A stretch of 64,000 nt of DNA, taken from positions 1 through 64,000 of the forward strand of contig NZ_RCIP01000006.1 of assembly GCF_004000275.1 (NCBI RefSeq), written 5' to 3'. Below are positions 7,028 to 15,839 of the stretch, in pieces. Position numbers and translations under genes: made by a program. This DNA comes from Saccharospirillum alexandrii (GTDB taxonomy: Bacteria > Pseudomonadota > Gammaproteobacteria > Pseudomonadales > Natronospirillaceae). Under the pieces are notes generated by a model. It was not told where the DNA came from. It made no database searches and saw only the letters and a list, made by a program, of their open reading frames with translations. The stretch's first letter is position 1, and each line of letters opens with the position of its first letter.

Positions 7028-9736
7028 TTACTCGCTGCCAGCACCGCCACCGAGAGCCCGACCCCGGGCGATAGCCGCCTTGCGATGCGTCACGGCCAAC
7101 TTCTTGTAGAGGTTGTTGATGTGTGTTTTCACCGTGCTGACGGCGATGAACATGCTCTGTGCGATGTCGTCATTGTTTTTGCCATCCATAATGAATTGCA
7201 GCACCCGCCATTCCTTTCTCGAAATGCCCAGCGCCATCAAGCCATCCGGTACTTCCTGCTCTCCGCGCCGGCTGGAGGTATTGCGTTGCTTGTACAGAAT
7301 CAGCACTTGCTCGACATACCGGGCCTGCTCTTCCGGCAATGACGCCAGCGGCAATTGTTCGAGCAGCGGCATGATCCACTGGCGCAGATACAACAGGCTG
7401 GCGACGATCTGATAGGTCTGCAGCCCCCCCAGAATATCGAGCAGCGCCGCTTTGGCGCGCTCTTCATCGCCCTGAATCATCAGGATGGCAATGTGGAGCA
7501 ACTGCAGCCTGAAACGCTCTAGCCGAAACTCAGGTGTCGGCTGGTCGCCGAATCGGGCCAGTTCAGACACTACCCGCTGACGAGCCGGTTCGACCTCGCC
7601 CAGCGCCAATTGTCCGTACAACTGAGCTCTCAGCTTCCCAAAGTCGTGCAGGTTTCGGCAGCCAGTCACCGGTGGGTGCACCTTGAGCCAGGTGAGAATT
7701 TTCTGAGTATCGCCCGTTTGACACCAGTACAGCAGCTGTACCTCGAGCGAATAGGCAATCAACTGCTCGGCGACGCTGTCCATCGACAGAATGCCTTCAT
7801 GCAAGCCCGACAGGTCTCGCGCGGTCGTTGGTTTGCCCTTCAGCAGTTCCATTTTCAGCAGCCACCCAAAGAGATGCCGCGACCAGAATTCATCCCAGTT
7901 CTGACACACCACCCCCGCTTCGTTGATCAGCATCCGGGCCTCGCGCAACCGGTAGGATTCCAGCGCCAATTCGGCCTGATACAACAGGGAGAAACAGACA
8001 TTAAAGCCATTGGCCACGCCCTGAGCGTCGCTGTAACGCTGCACTTCACGGCACCGCTCCAGCGAGCGGTCAAACTCGCAGCGTTGCTTCCATATCTGCG
8101 CCTGCTGATTCAGGCTCCACAGCACCGCATCGTGATTGCCCTCTTGACGGCTAAGCAGCTCGCTTTGTTCGTAAATATCGAGCGCGCGCGCCATATCGCC
8201 CAGGTCGAATCGGATGTTGGCGTACGTCAGCAGCGCACTCTGGCGGCGGGTATTGTCTTCAGCAAAAAGAGTCAGGGCACGCAATGCTGCCTGCTCGGCG
8301 ACATCCAGCTGGCCCAGTGAATAGCTGGCCTGGGAGCGCACCGTCTCGAATTCAGCTGACAGCAGACGCCCGGCGTCGCTGTCGTCGATCAAATGGCGTG
8401 CACGGTTTAGACAACCGTCCACCTGACGCGCGTCCCCAAAAATGGCTTCCACCCAGCAGTTCACCAGCACCAGCCTGGGTTCACGGACAATCCGTTCCAT
8501 GGGCAGTTCGGTCAGGCACCGCTGTACCAGTTCATAGTGGGCTTTGTGAATCAGGTCATCGCCGTAGAGCTTGAGAATTCTGACAATCTGCGCCTGATCG
8601 CCGGACTTGATGGCATGATCGACCGCACCGACAATGTACCCCAGCGTCAAAAACGCCTGGCTGGCCCGCAAATGCAGTTCACTGAGATTGCCATTGTGTA
8701 GCAAAGTCAGCTTGTGTTGCAGGAACTCCCGCAACAGGTGATGGTAGCGAAACCATTGCCGCGGCTCGTTGAACTGAATGATGAACAAGTGCTGTCGCTG
8801 CAGGTAGTCCAGCACTTCGTGAACATTGATGTCTTTAGTCAGCGCCTCGGCAACTTCGGTGTTGAACCGTCGCACCAGGCAAGTGTGGATCATGAAATGC
8901 TGCACATCGGCTGGCAGTGCATCGAAGACTTCGGAATCGAAATAGTCGATTGCATTCAGGTTTTTCTGTTGCAGCCGGGTTTTCAATTCATCAAAGGACG
9001 GTTTCGATTTCAACCCCAGAACAATCAACTGCAGCCCGACCGCCCAGCCCTCGACATGATCGAGCAGTTGCTCAACATCGTGATCTTCAAGCTGATAGCC
9101 GCCCAGGCTCTGAAAGAAATGCTGGGTTTCGCAGACAGTGAACCCCAGTACATCATTCTGGATATCGGCCACCAAACCCTGTAGCCGCAGTGACATAATG
9201 CTCGCAGGGGGATCGGACCGGGTCGTCAGCACCAGGGTAATGTGCGGTGGCAGATGCCGCGCCAGATAGGCAAGTGCGGCGTGGACCTGGTCGTTTTCAA
9301 CGCAATGGTAATCGTCCAGCACCAGTATCAGGCGCTGATCGATCCGGTCGAGCTCGAACAGCAATTGCCCGAACAGGGACTTCAACCGGGTCTTGCGATC
9401 GTGTACACCCGCGTGGCACAAGGCTTCGCTGAGCGGCACCTGTTTGGCAATGGCGGAGATGAAGTAGGCTGCAAACACCACCGGGTCCGAATCTTCCGGG
9501 TCCAGCGACAACCAGGCGAGCCGGGCTGAAGGAGCCATTTCGCGCACGGCATCAACGCCGTGCAAGGTGGCCACTGTTTTGCCGAAACCCGCCGGGGCAC
9601 AGAGCACCACAACCGGTAGCCGGCAGGCTTCAACAAAGCTCTGGTCGACACGCGGGCGGCGAATGGCATTGGGAGGCAGGTGTGGCACCGAGAGCTTCGA
9701 CGGAACCAGAAAGTGCTGTGGAACCGAGTCGGTCAT
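7028..9736 (-). CDS. MalT-like LuxR family regulator (STAND ATPase)
   Basis: Large ATP-dependent transcription activator of 902 residues. Near the N-terminus is the P-loop CAPAGFGKT (about 46-54), part of a STAND-type ATPase that continues to about residue 330. A long helical TPR-like sensor region follows, and a LuxR helix-turn-helix occupies the last 65 residues (motif STVKTHINNLYKKL). Start chosen at MTDSVPQHF; an ATG 36 bases further upstream is possible. MalT responds to maltotriose, but no maltose or maltodextrin gene lies in this window, so ligand and targets are unknown. It is divergent from hemL. Confidence 0.9.
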   Translation of the reverse strand: MTDSVPQHFLVPSKLSVPHLPPNAIRRPRVDQSFVEACRLPVVVLCAPAGFGKTVATLHGVDAVREMAPSARLAWLSLDPEDSDPVVFAAYFISAIAKQVPLSEALCHAGVHDRKTRLKSLFGQLLFELDRIDQRLILVLDDYHCVENDQVHAALAYLARHLPPHITLVLTTRSDPPASIMSLRLQGLVADIQNDVLGFTVCETQHFFQSLGGYQLEDHDVEQLLDHVEGWAVGLQLIVLGLKSKPSFDELKTRLQQKNLNAIDYFDSEVFDALPADVQHFMIHTCLVRRFNTEVAEALTKDINVHEVLDYLQRQHLFIIQFNEPRQWFRYHHLLREFLQHKLTLLHNGNLSELHLRASQAFLTLGYIVGAVDHAIKSGDQAQIVRILKLYGDDLIHKAHYELVQRCLTELPMERIVREPRLVLVNCWVEAIFGDARQVDGCLNRARHLIDDSDAGRLLSAEFETVRSQASYSLGQLDVAEQAALRALTLFAEDNTRRQSALLTYANIRFDLGDMARALDIYEQSELLSRQEGNHDAVLWSLNQQAQIWKQRCEFDRSLERCREVQRYSDAQGVANGFNVCFSLLYQAELALESYRLREARMLINEAGVVCQNWDEFWSRHLFGWLLKMELLKGKPTTARDLSGLHEGILSMDSVAEQLIAYSLEVQLLYWCQTGDTQKILTWLKVHPPVTGCRNLHDFGKLRAQLYGQLALGEVEPARQRVVSELARFGDQPTPEFRLERFRLQLLHIAILMIQGDEERAKAALLDILGGLQTYQIVASLLYLRQWIMPLLEQLPLASLPEEQARYVEQVLILYKQRNTSSRRGEQEVPDGLMALGISRKEWRVLQFIMDGKNNDDIAQSMFIAVSTVKTHINNLYKKLAVTHRKAAIARGRALGGGAGSE

Positions 9737-9890
9737 CGGCGTTGTCCGTTGTGTCAGGCTTAAGTGGCCCAATCATACCCAGCTCGTCGCGCTACGATCA
9801 AATAAGCACGGCCTAGGACCAGCTGGGTTTGCCTAAGCCACCGGTTACCACGACAATAGTTCCCAGACATTCATTACACAGGCCCACATC

Positions 9891-11180
9891 ATGACCGACC
9901 AACTCGCAGCTCTGTTTGAACGCGCCCAGAAAACCATTCCCGGGGGCGTTAATTCTCCGGTTCGCGCCTTTAAAGGGGTCGGTGGCACGCCGATTTTTTT
10001 CAAGCGAGCCCAGGGGTCGCGGCTGTTCGACATTAACGACAAGTCCTATATCGACTACGTGCTGTCGTTTGGCCCGCAGATTCTGGGTCACGGTTTCGAG
10101 GAAGTGCGCGAGGCCATACACCGTCAGGTCGACCTGGCACTGACCTTCGGCGCGCCGACCGAGCAGGAGGTCACCATGGCCGAGGCGGTTTGTGCCATCG
10201 TGCCGTCGATGGATAAGGTCCGCATGGTCAACTCCGGCACTGAAGCCACCATGTCGGCGATTCGGCTGGCCCGCGGCTATACCGGCCGGGACCTGCTGGT
10301 GAAGTTCGAAGGCAACTATCACGGCCACGCCGATAGCCTGCTGGTGAAAGCGGGTTCCGGCATGCTGACCCTGGGTGTGCCCACCTCACCCGGCGTTCCG
10401 GCGGCGGTGGCGGCCAACACCCTGACACTCGATTACAACGACCCCCAGGCCGTGCGTGACTGTTTCAAGGAATACGGCGACCGCATCGCCTGCGTCATTG
10501 TCGAGCCGGTGGCTGGTAACATGAACTGCGTACTGCCCGAGCCCGAGTTTCTGGAGACACTGCGCAGCGAATGTACCGACAACGGTGCGGTGCTGATTTT
10601 CGATGAAGTGATGAGCGGCTTCCGGGTCGCACTGGGTGGCGCTCAGGCGCTGTACAACGTCAAACCGGACCTGACCACCCTGGGCAAGGTTATCGGTGGC
10701 GGTCTGCCCGTCGGTGCATTTGGCGGCCGGGCCGACATCATGGACTTTCTGGCACCCAATGGTCCGGTTTACCAGGCGGGTACGCTCTCGGGCAACCCGG
10801 TAGCGATGGCGGCTGGCCTCGCTGTACTGGAGCAGATCAGTAAGCCCGGTGTTTACGAGCAGCTTACAGAACGCACCACTGCCCTGACCGAGGGTTTGAA
10901 AGCCAAAGCCCAGGCCGCGGGCATTCCGCTGACCACGAATTCCGCTGGCAGCATGTTCGGGTTCTTTTTCACCGACCTTGAGCGCGTACGCCGGTTCAGC
11001 GATGTGATGACCAGCAACGTGCCTCGTTTCAACCAGTTTTTCCACGGCATGCTGAACGAAGGGGTTTATCTGGCACCCTCAGCTTTTGAAGCTGGCTTTA
11101 TGTCACTGGCGCACAGTGAGCAGGACATCGACGATACCCTCTCTGCCGCCGAGCGGGTGATGGCGAACCTGACCGTTTAA
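9891..11180 (+). CDS. hemL: Glutamate-1-semialdehyde 2,1-aminomutase
   Basis: Cytoplasmic PLP enzyme that converts glutamate-1-semialdehyde to 5-aminolevulinate, the first dedicated tetrapyrrole precursor of the C5 pathway. The 429-residue length is standard. K266 in TLGKVIGGG is the expected Schiff-base lysine, and [11 protein letters not shown] (113-123) is the phosphate-binding signature. The N-terminus ([19 protein letters not shown]) is typical of the family. It stands alone, divergent from the MalT-like gene. Confidence 0.97.
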   Translation: MTDQLAALFERAQKTIPGGVNSPVRAFKGVGGTPIFFKRAQGSRLFDINDKSYIDYVLSFGPQILGHGFEEVREAIHRQVDLALTFGAPTEQEVTMAEAVCAIVPSMDKVRMVNSGTEATMSAIRLARGYTGRDLLVKFEGNYHGHADSLLVKAGSGMLTLGVPTSPGVPAAVAANTLTLDYNDPQAVRDCFKEYGDRIACVIVEPVAGNMNCVLPEPEFLETLRSECTDNGAVLIFDEVMSGFRVALGGAQALYNVKPDLTTLGKVIGGGLPVGAFGGRADIMDFLAPNGPVYQAGTLSGNPVAMAAGLAVLEQISKPGVYEQLTERTTALTEGLKAKAQAAGIPLTTNSAGSMFGFFFTDLERVRRFSDVMTSNVPRFNQFFHGMLNEGVYLAPSAFEAGFMSLAHSEQDIDDTLSAAERVMANLTV

Positions 11181-11272
11181 ACAGGCCCGCAATGCGGTTG
11201 GGTCGTGACTCAACCGCTTGTTTTACCTCCCTTTTTTCTGAACAGAGAGACGACGCAAGACCACAAAAACTG

Positions 11273-11301
11273 TTGACAGAGCCGGGCCCGCTCATTAGTA
11301 T
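11273..11301 (+). promoter_or_regulatory. Promoter of the tRNA-Leu pair
   Basis: A consensus -35 TTGACA (11273-11278), a 17-base spacer and TAGTAT (11296-11301), followed by the GC-rich discriminator GCGCGCC. This is a strong stable-RNA promoter of the stringently controlled kind, 37 bases upstream of the first tRNA. Confidence 0.85.
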
Positions 11302-11338
11302 GCGCGCCTGCTTGCCGACGGTAGGCACATCCGGTATT

Positions 11339-11425
11339 GCCTGGGTGGTGAAATTGGTAGACACGCTAGCTTCAGGTGCTAGTGGGGGCAACCCCGTGGA
11401 GGTTCAAATCCTCTCCCAGGCACCA
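11339..11425 (+). tRNA. tRNA-Leu (anticodon CAG), copy 1
   Basis: 87 bases including an encoded CCA. The acceptor arms GCCTGGG and CCCAGGC pair fully. The anticodon stem CTAGC/GCTAG holds the loop TTCAGGT, so the anticodon is CAG and it reads the codon CUG. The long variable arm (GTGGGGGCAACCCCGT) is typical of class II leucine tRNAs, and the T-loop GTTCAAATC is intact. Confidence 0.97.
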
Positions 11426-11467
11426 ACATTATTTCACCGGATGATGCTTTAACACCGTAACCGCTCA

Positions 11468-11554
11468 GCCTGGGTGGTGAAATTGGTAGACACGCTAGCT
11501 TCAGGTGCTAGTGGGGGCAACCCCGTGGAGGTTCAAATCCTCTCCCAGGCACCA
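11468..11554 (+). tRNA. tRNA-Leu (anticodon CAG), copy 2
   Basis: Identical in all 87 bases to the copy 42 bases upstream, and presumably on the same transcript from the promoter at 11273. After it, CCATTTCG (11552-11559, beginning in the tRNA's own CCA) can pair with CGAAATGG (11581-11588). No T-run follows, so this may be a processing stem rather than a terminator. Confidence 0.97.
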
Positions 11555-11693
11555 TTTCGACGATGACAACGCACTCCCTCCGAAATGGCATCTCCCGCAA
11601 GGCAAGACTCCCAGAATTGAATACAACGAACGGTAGCCAACAGGTCGGCTTTATTGCCATGAGCCCGCGTTAAATGCAGGGCGTGGGCGGCAC

Positions 11694-12248
11694 TTAAAAG
11701 TTCACTTCAAACGCCAATGCCATGCCGCCTTCGGTCGGTACCACGGCAAACTGCGACGCAGCGCCCGGTTCAACCAGCCACTGATTCACCCCCCAGGCCA
11801 GCGCTGCGCCCGCGAGCACATCCGTTGTGTGATGCCGGTCTGAATGCACCTTGCTCCAGCCAACGTAGCTGGCCGCCAGATAGGCGGGCAAGCCGGCATC
11901 CCAGCCATAGCGGCGCTGAATAAAAGCGGCGCTGGTAAAGGCCGAAGCGGCGCTGAAACTGGGGAAACTGAGATCATCGGTTCCATCTGGCCGCTCCCGT
12001 TCAACCAGACCCTTCAGCACATAGCTGGTGCTCAGGGTGACGCCATAGGCCATGACCAGTTGTGAACGCCCGTCCGGGTCATCGAGCGTGTAGGTGGCGG
12101 TGGCCGCCGTCAGCGGCAGGGCATAAAGCAATACCTCACCCACCTGCGTCCAGCGATCATCGGCGTACCCGGTCGAGCTGAATCCGAGTGCCAAAGCGGT
12201 AACCCAGAGCAACAAGGTTCGCCGCGTTGCATTTTGCCCGCCCATCAT
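11694..12248 (-). CDS. PAP2 family (phosphatidic acid phosphatase type 2) protein
   Basis: The 184-residue protein begins with a signal-like segment ending near STGYADD (25-31) and has several hydrophobic helices. The first PAP2 motif is intact (K79 to R86-P87), and the third is present as SKVHSDRHHTTD (132-143), with lysine in place of the usual arginine. The second motif, normally PSGH, reads PSFSA (96-100), so the catalytic-site histidine is missing. It may be a non-enzymatic or altered member. Its start overlaps the smrA-like stop as ATGA, giving translational coupling. Confidence 0.8.
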   Translation of the reverse strand: MMGGQNATRRTLLLWVTALALGFSSTGYADDRWTQVGEVLLYALPLTAATATYTLDDPDGRSQLVMAYGVTLSTSYVLKGLVERERPDGTDDLSFPSFSAASAFTSAAFIQRRYGWDAGLPAYLAASYVGWSKVHSDRHHTTDVLAGAALAWGVNQWLVEPGAASQFAVVPTEGGMALAFEVNF

Positions 12249-12832
12249 TCCGTGCGACCTTTCATAAAACGTTCCCGGTTTTCTTCTTTCTTGCGATCAC
12301 TTTTGCGCAGCAGAATATACAGCGCACCCACTCCGCCATGATGCTTTTGCGCCGAGTGAAACGCCAGTACCTCTGGCATTTGTTTCAGCCAGGTGTTCAC
12401 ACAGCTTTTGAGGAAGGCCTTCGGCTCTCCGCGCTCACCCTTACCGTGCAGAATCATCGCTGAGCGCACATCGTAGCGCAGGCAGTCGGCAATGAAGCCG
12501 TACACCTCGGCACGTGCTTCAACCATGGACTTGCGATGCAGATCCAGACGGGCATCGATCGGGTACTGGCCACGCTTGAGCTTCCGGTAGACACCGTGGG
12601 CTACACCATCGGTGCGGTACTCCAGAATATCCAGTGGGTGTACCAGATCGATGATTTCTTCCGTCAGGTGGTTCGGGTCACCCTGCTCTACCTTCACCGC
12701 CATCTGCCGCCGATGCAGCAAACTGGGTTCGGGAACCTCGGGTTTGGCCGTCTCGACTCTCGGTGTGGTGCGAATACGGCGTACGCCTTTCATTTCTTGA
12801 CGGAAAATTTTGAATTCGTCGTCGTCTTCCAT
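12245..12832 (-). CDS. Smr domain protein (SmrA-like endonuclease)
   Basis: The C-terminal Smr domain carries the LDLH motif (in RLDLHRKSM) and HGKG (in ILHGKGERG), the signature of Smr-type nicking nucleases. These act on DNA or on mRNA at stalled ribosomes, depending on the family. The preferred start, MEDDDEFKIF at 12832, gives 195 residues and fits the SmrA length; a further ATG lies at 12847. It is divergent from cpxR and coupled to the PAP2 gene. The functional pairing of these two genes is not explained. Confidence 0.88.
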   Translation of the reverse strand: MEDDDEFKIFRQEMKGVRRIRTTPRVETAKPEVPEPSLLHRRQMAVKVEQGDPNHLTEEIIDLVHPLDILEYRTDGVAHGVYRKLKRGQYPIDARLDLHRKSMVEARAEVYGFIADCLRYDVRSAMILHGKGERGEPKAFLKSCVNTWLKQMPEVLAFHSAQKHHGGVGALYILLRKSDRKKEENRERFMKGRTE

Positions 12833-12916
12833 AAGACACCTGTGCAATTTAACCGTATTCTAACAGCATGTACCGGTGCTCGGCACGGCGGGAGAGAACA
12901 CTATAACGGGCTCGTT

Positions 12917-12932
12917 GTAAAAGAGCGGTAAA
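12917..12932 (+). promoter_or_regulatory. CpxR box upstream of cpxR
   Basis: GTAAA, six bases, GTAAA. This matches the published CpxR consensus of two GTAAA half sites separated by about five bases with some tolerance. It lies 42 bases upstream of the cpxR start, in the intergenic region shared with the smrA-like gene, and suggests positive autoregulation of cpxRA. Confidence 0.7.
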
Positions 12933-12973
12933 ATGGATCGTCAGCGCTGCAACGATAGAGGACACTGAATGCT

Positions 12974-13672
12974 ATGAATGAATCTCATATTTTACTGATC
13001 GACGATGACCGCGATCTGGCCGAGCTGCTCGGCGAATACCTCGATGCCGAAGGCTACAAACTCAGCGCTGCTCACAGTGGCGAGGATGGCATCGTTCAAT
13101 TGCGCGAGCACAGCTACGATCTGGTCCTGCTCGATGTCATGATGCCCGGCATCGATGGCTTTGAAACCCTGCGCCAGATTCGCAACCACTCCTCCGTTCC
13201 CGTTCTGATGCTCACCGCCAAAGGTGAGGAGATGGACCGGGTACTGGGCCTGGAGCTGGGCGCCGACGATTACCTGGCCAAGCCCTACAGCCACCGTGAA
13301 TTGCTGGCCCGTATCAAAGCGCTGCTGCGCCGGATCGAACTCGATAAAGTGCAGCAGGAAAGCGACAGCGGCACGCTGGAATGCAACGGCGTAACCCTGA
13401 ACTTCGACACCTACGAAGTCGAGTGTGAGGGCGAGCACGTACCGATGACCACCAGTGAATTCAAGGTGTTGCGCGTGCTGATGTCACGGGTCGGCAAGGC
13501 CGTTCCCAAAGAAGACCTTTACCGCGAAGTGCTCGGTCGCGAGATCATGGCGTACGACCGCTCGATCGACATGCACGTCTCCAATGTGCGCCGCAAGCTT
13601 CAGGCGGTTACCGAGACACCCAAAATTCAGACCATTCGCGGTATTGGCTACCTGTTTGTCGATCCGAAATAA
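12974..13672 (+). CDS. cpxR: Response regulator CpxR (OmpR family)
   Basis: 232 residues. The receiver domain has the acidic pocket LIDDDRD (8-14), phospho-acceptor D54 (LVLLDVMMPG) and the conserved lysine in DDYLAKPY. A winged-helix DNA-binding domain follows (about 135-230). It is the partner of the sensor kinase 39 bases downstream. The Cpx system responds to envelope protein damage and controls periplasmic chaperones and proteases in E. coli; the same is assumed here. The GTAAA box upstream strengthens the identification. Confidence 0.92.
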   Translation: MNESHILLIDDDRDLAELLGEYLDAEGYKLSAAHSGEDGIVQLREHSYDLVLLDVMMPGIDGFETLRQIRNHSSVPVLMLTAKGEEMDRVLGLELGADDYLAKPYSHRELLARIKALLRRIELDKVQQESDSGTLECNGVTLNFDTYEVECEGEHVPMTTSEFKVLRVLMSRVGKAVPKEDLYREVLGREIMAYDRSIDMHVSNVRRKLQAVTETPKIQTIRGIGYLFVDPK

Positions 13673-13711
13673 CCGAACCACTTCCCGCCCTTCCGGACAC
13701 CGGCTGTAGCC

Positions 13712-15121
13712 ATGAAATTTTCAGTTAACTGGCGAAAAATCAATCCGCTCGGCTCGGTGTTCGGCAAGATATGGCTGAGCTTCTGGGTCACTCTGTTGCT
13801 GATCGTGCTGGCCGTGGCGTTTGTCTCGCACCAGGTGGCGCAGGTGTACCAAATTGGCGCGCCCAACGCGTCACACATCGGCCTGCTCAATCGGGTCAAG
13901 CTGCCCAATATCGATCGTCTCGCCAGTGACCGCCAGGAAATCATCGACGAGCTCGATCGCTTTAACAGCGAGTCGCGCTTTCAGTGGTACCTGGTCGACG
14001 ACACCTATCACCTGCTCGGTACCCCCAAACCACCACGGCGCATTCTGGTCATGCTGTCAGAGATGATGGAGCTGGAAGGCGTGAAAGTCGGCCAGTGGCG
14101 CCAGGAAACCTGGATGGGGCCGATCACCATGTCGGTCGGTGGCGATATGTACCGCCTGTTTCTGCGCGGCGTGCCCGCCCTGCCGCCGCCCAACCTGCCA
14201 CTCTGGCTCGATAGTCAGTGGTTGCGCGCCATTTTCGCCTTGTTCGTCTCTGGCGGCATGGCGCTGGTGCTGGCCTGGTCAATCACCCGCCCTATTGCCC
14301 GCCTGCGGCGCGTTTCACGGCAATTGGCGGGCGGTAGCCTGGATGCCCGGGTTGGTGGCGCGGTCAACAAACGCGCCGACGAACTGGGTGACCTGGGTCG
14401 CGACTTCGACGAAATGGCCGAGCGCCTGCAGCAGCTGGTTTCCGCACAGCAACGGTTGCTCAGCAACGTCAGCCACGAGTTACGCTCACCCCTGACGCGC
14501 CTGCAGGTCGCGCTGGGCATCGTTCGCCAGAAAGCCCCCACCGGACTCGAAACCGCGCTGAGCCGCATTGAGCGCGAAAGCGACCGGCTCGAAAGCCTGA
14601 TCGCTCAGGTGCTGAAACTGTCGCGCTTTGAAAATGAAATGCAACATCTGGAGCCGGCGCAATTGCAGCTCGACGACCTGGTGCGCCAGGTGGTTGAGGA
14701 CGCCCGCTTTGAATCCAAATCACACAACATCCTGATCACCGACCAGATTGAAAGCGCCGTCAGCCTCTGGGGCGATCCGCAATTGCTGCATTCCGCCATC
14801 GACAACGTGATTCGCAACGCCCTGCGTTTTTCACCGGAAGACGGCGAACTGAGCGTTCACCTGACCACCCACAAGGGTGAGGCGCAAATCGAAATCTGCG
14901 ACCAGGGCCCCGGCGTACCGGAAGACAAACTGGAACGGTTGTTCGACCCCTTCTACCGGCTCGATCAATCCAACTCCGGTGCTGGGCTGGGCCTGAACAT
15001 TGCCCGGCACGCCGTCACCGCCCACAAGGGTGATATTCGGGCCTACAACCGCCCCGAAGGGGGTTTGTGCGTGCGCATTCGATTGCCACTGAACCAGCAC
15101 GGGCGCTTGCGTCAGAGCTGA
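13712..15121 (+). CDS. cpxA: Sensor histidine kinase CpxA
   Basis: 469-residue inner-membrane kinase. Helix 1 spans about 19-41, the periplasmic sensor about 42-170 and helix 2 about 173-191. A HAMP linker and a HisKA domain follow, with phospho-acceptor H255 in SNVSHELRSP. The ATPase domain has the N box (DNVIRNALRFSP) and G boxes (DQGPGVP, GAGLGLNI). The ELRSPLTRLQ context and the position after cpxR match CpxA. A strongly structured 101-base element lies 8 bases after the stop. Confidence 0.92.
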   Translation: MKFSVNWRKINPLGSVFGKIWLSFWVTLLLIVLAVAFVSHQVAQVYQIGAPNASHIGLLNRVKLPNIDRLASDRQEIIDELDRFNSESRFQWYLVDDTYHLLGTPKPPRRILVMLSEMMELEGVKVGQWRQETWMGPITMSVGGDMYRLFLRGVPALPPPNLPLWLDSQWLRAIFALFVSGGMALVLAWSITRPIARLRRVSRQLAGGSLDARVGGAVNKRADELGDLGRDFDEMAERLQQLVSAQQRLLSNVSHELRSPLTRLQVALGIVRQKAPTGLETALSRIERESDRLESLIAQVLKLSRFENEMQHLEPAQLQLDDLVRQVVEDARFESKSHNILITDQIESAVSLWGDPQLLHSAIDNVIRNALRFSPEDGELSVHLTTHKGEAQIEICDQGPGVPEDKLERLFDPFYRLDQSNSGAGLGLNIARHAVTAHKGDIRAYNRPEGGLCVRIRLPLNQHGRLRQS

Positions 15122-15128
15122 GGTGATG

Positions 15129-15229
15129 TCCCCGAGGGGGGTTCGGCAAGCGCATCCCGAACCAAATGGCAGACCGTGGTAATTCACACCACTCCGGTTT
15201 GCCTTGTGCCTGTTTAAGGACCTCGGGGA
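15129..15229. other. Structured multi-stem intergenic element (possible ncRNA)
   Basis: An outer nine-base stem, TCCCCGAGG (15129-15137) with CCTCGGGGA (15221-15229), encloses two hairpins. Hairpin 1 is GGTTCGG (15140-15146) with CCGAACC (15157-15163). Hairpin 2 is GGCAGACCG (15168-15176) with CGGTTTGCC (15195-15203; one G-T wobble), extended by TGGT/ACCA (77-80 with 88-91) beyond a three-base bulge. No known family is recognised. It could be a structured RNA, the end of the cpxRA transcript, or a palindromic repeat element. Confidence 0.55.
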
Positions 15230-15326
15230 GCCGATTTTCTCTCACACGACCCGACCACCTTAAAACGCGACAACTTACCCGCTGATCTTATAAACTCAGG
15301 CCAATCACTCATTCACGAGGCCTGTC

Positions 15327-15839
15327 ATGTCACCCATCACCACCACTTCCGGCGCTGTCATCCGTCTGGCTGAACCCGGCGATGTTCCTCACATTCTGCG
15401 GTTTATTCAGGAACTGGCCGACTACGAAAAACTCTCGCATGAAGTCGTCGCCACCGAAGCCAAACTCACCGAGACACTGTTTTCCGACCAGCCAGCGGCT
15501 GAAGTTCTGATCGCCGAGCGCGATGGCCAACCCGTTGGCATGGCCTTATTTTTCCCGAACTACAGCACCTTTCTCGCCCAGCCCGGGATTCACCTGGAAG
15601 ACCTATACGTGCAACCGGACCAGCGCGGCTCTGGTGTTGGCAAAGCGCTGATTACCAGCCTAGCGCACCTGGCCGTAGAGCGAGGCTGCGGCCGCCTGGA
15701 GTGGATGGTGCTCGACTGGAACGAACCGGCCCGACAATTTTACCGCTCGCTGGGCGCCAGCGCGCTGGACGGCTGGCTGACCAAGCGCGTCACCGGCGAG
15801 TCACTGCACGCCATGGCCCGGATGCTGGAGCGCGCCTGA
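15327..15839 (+). CDS. GNAT family N-acetyltransferase
   Basis: 170 residues with the acetyl-CoA binding motif A, V-x-P-D-Q-R-G-S-G-V-G-K-A (about 92-104), and the following helix and beta strand (GRLEWMVLDWN, YRSLGA). The sequence resembles diamine or small-amine acetyltransferases (HFLEDLYVQP-like context, here HLEDLYVQPD). The acceptor substrate cannot be told from sequence. The stop overlaps the ybaK start as TGATG, so the two are co-translated. Confidence 0.88.
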   Translation: MSPITTTSGAVIRLAEPGDVPHILRFIQELADYEKLSHEVVATEAKLTETLFSDQPAAEVLIAERDGQPVGMALFFPNYSTFLAQPGIHLEDLYVQPDQRGSGVGKALITSLAHLAVERGCGRLEWMVLDWNEPARQFYRSLGASALDGWLTKRVTGESLHAMARMLERA

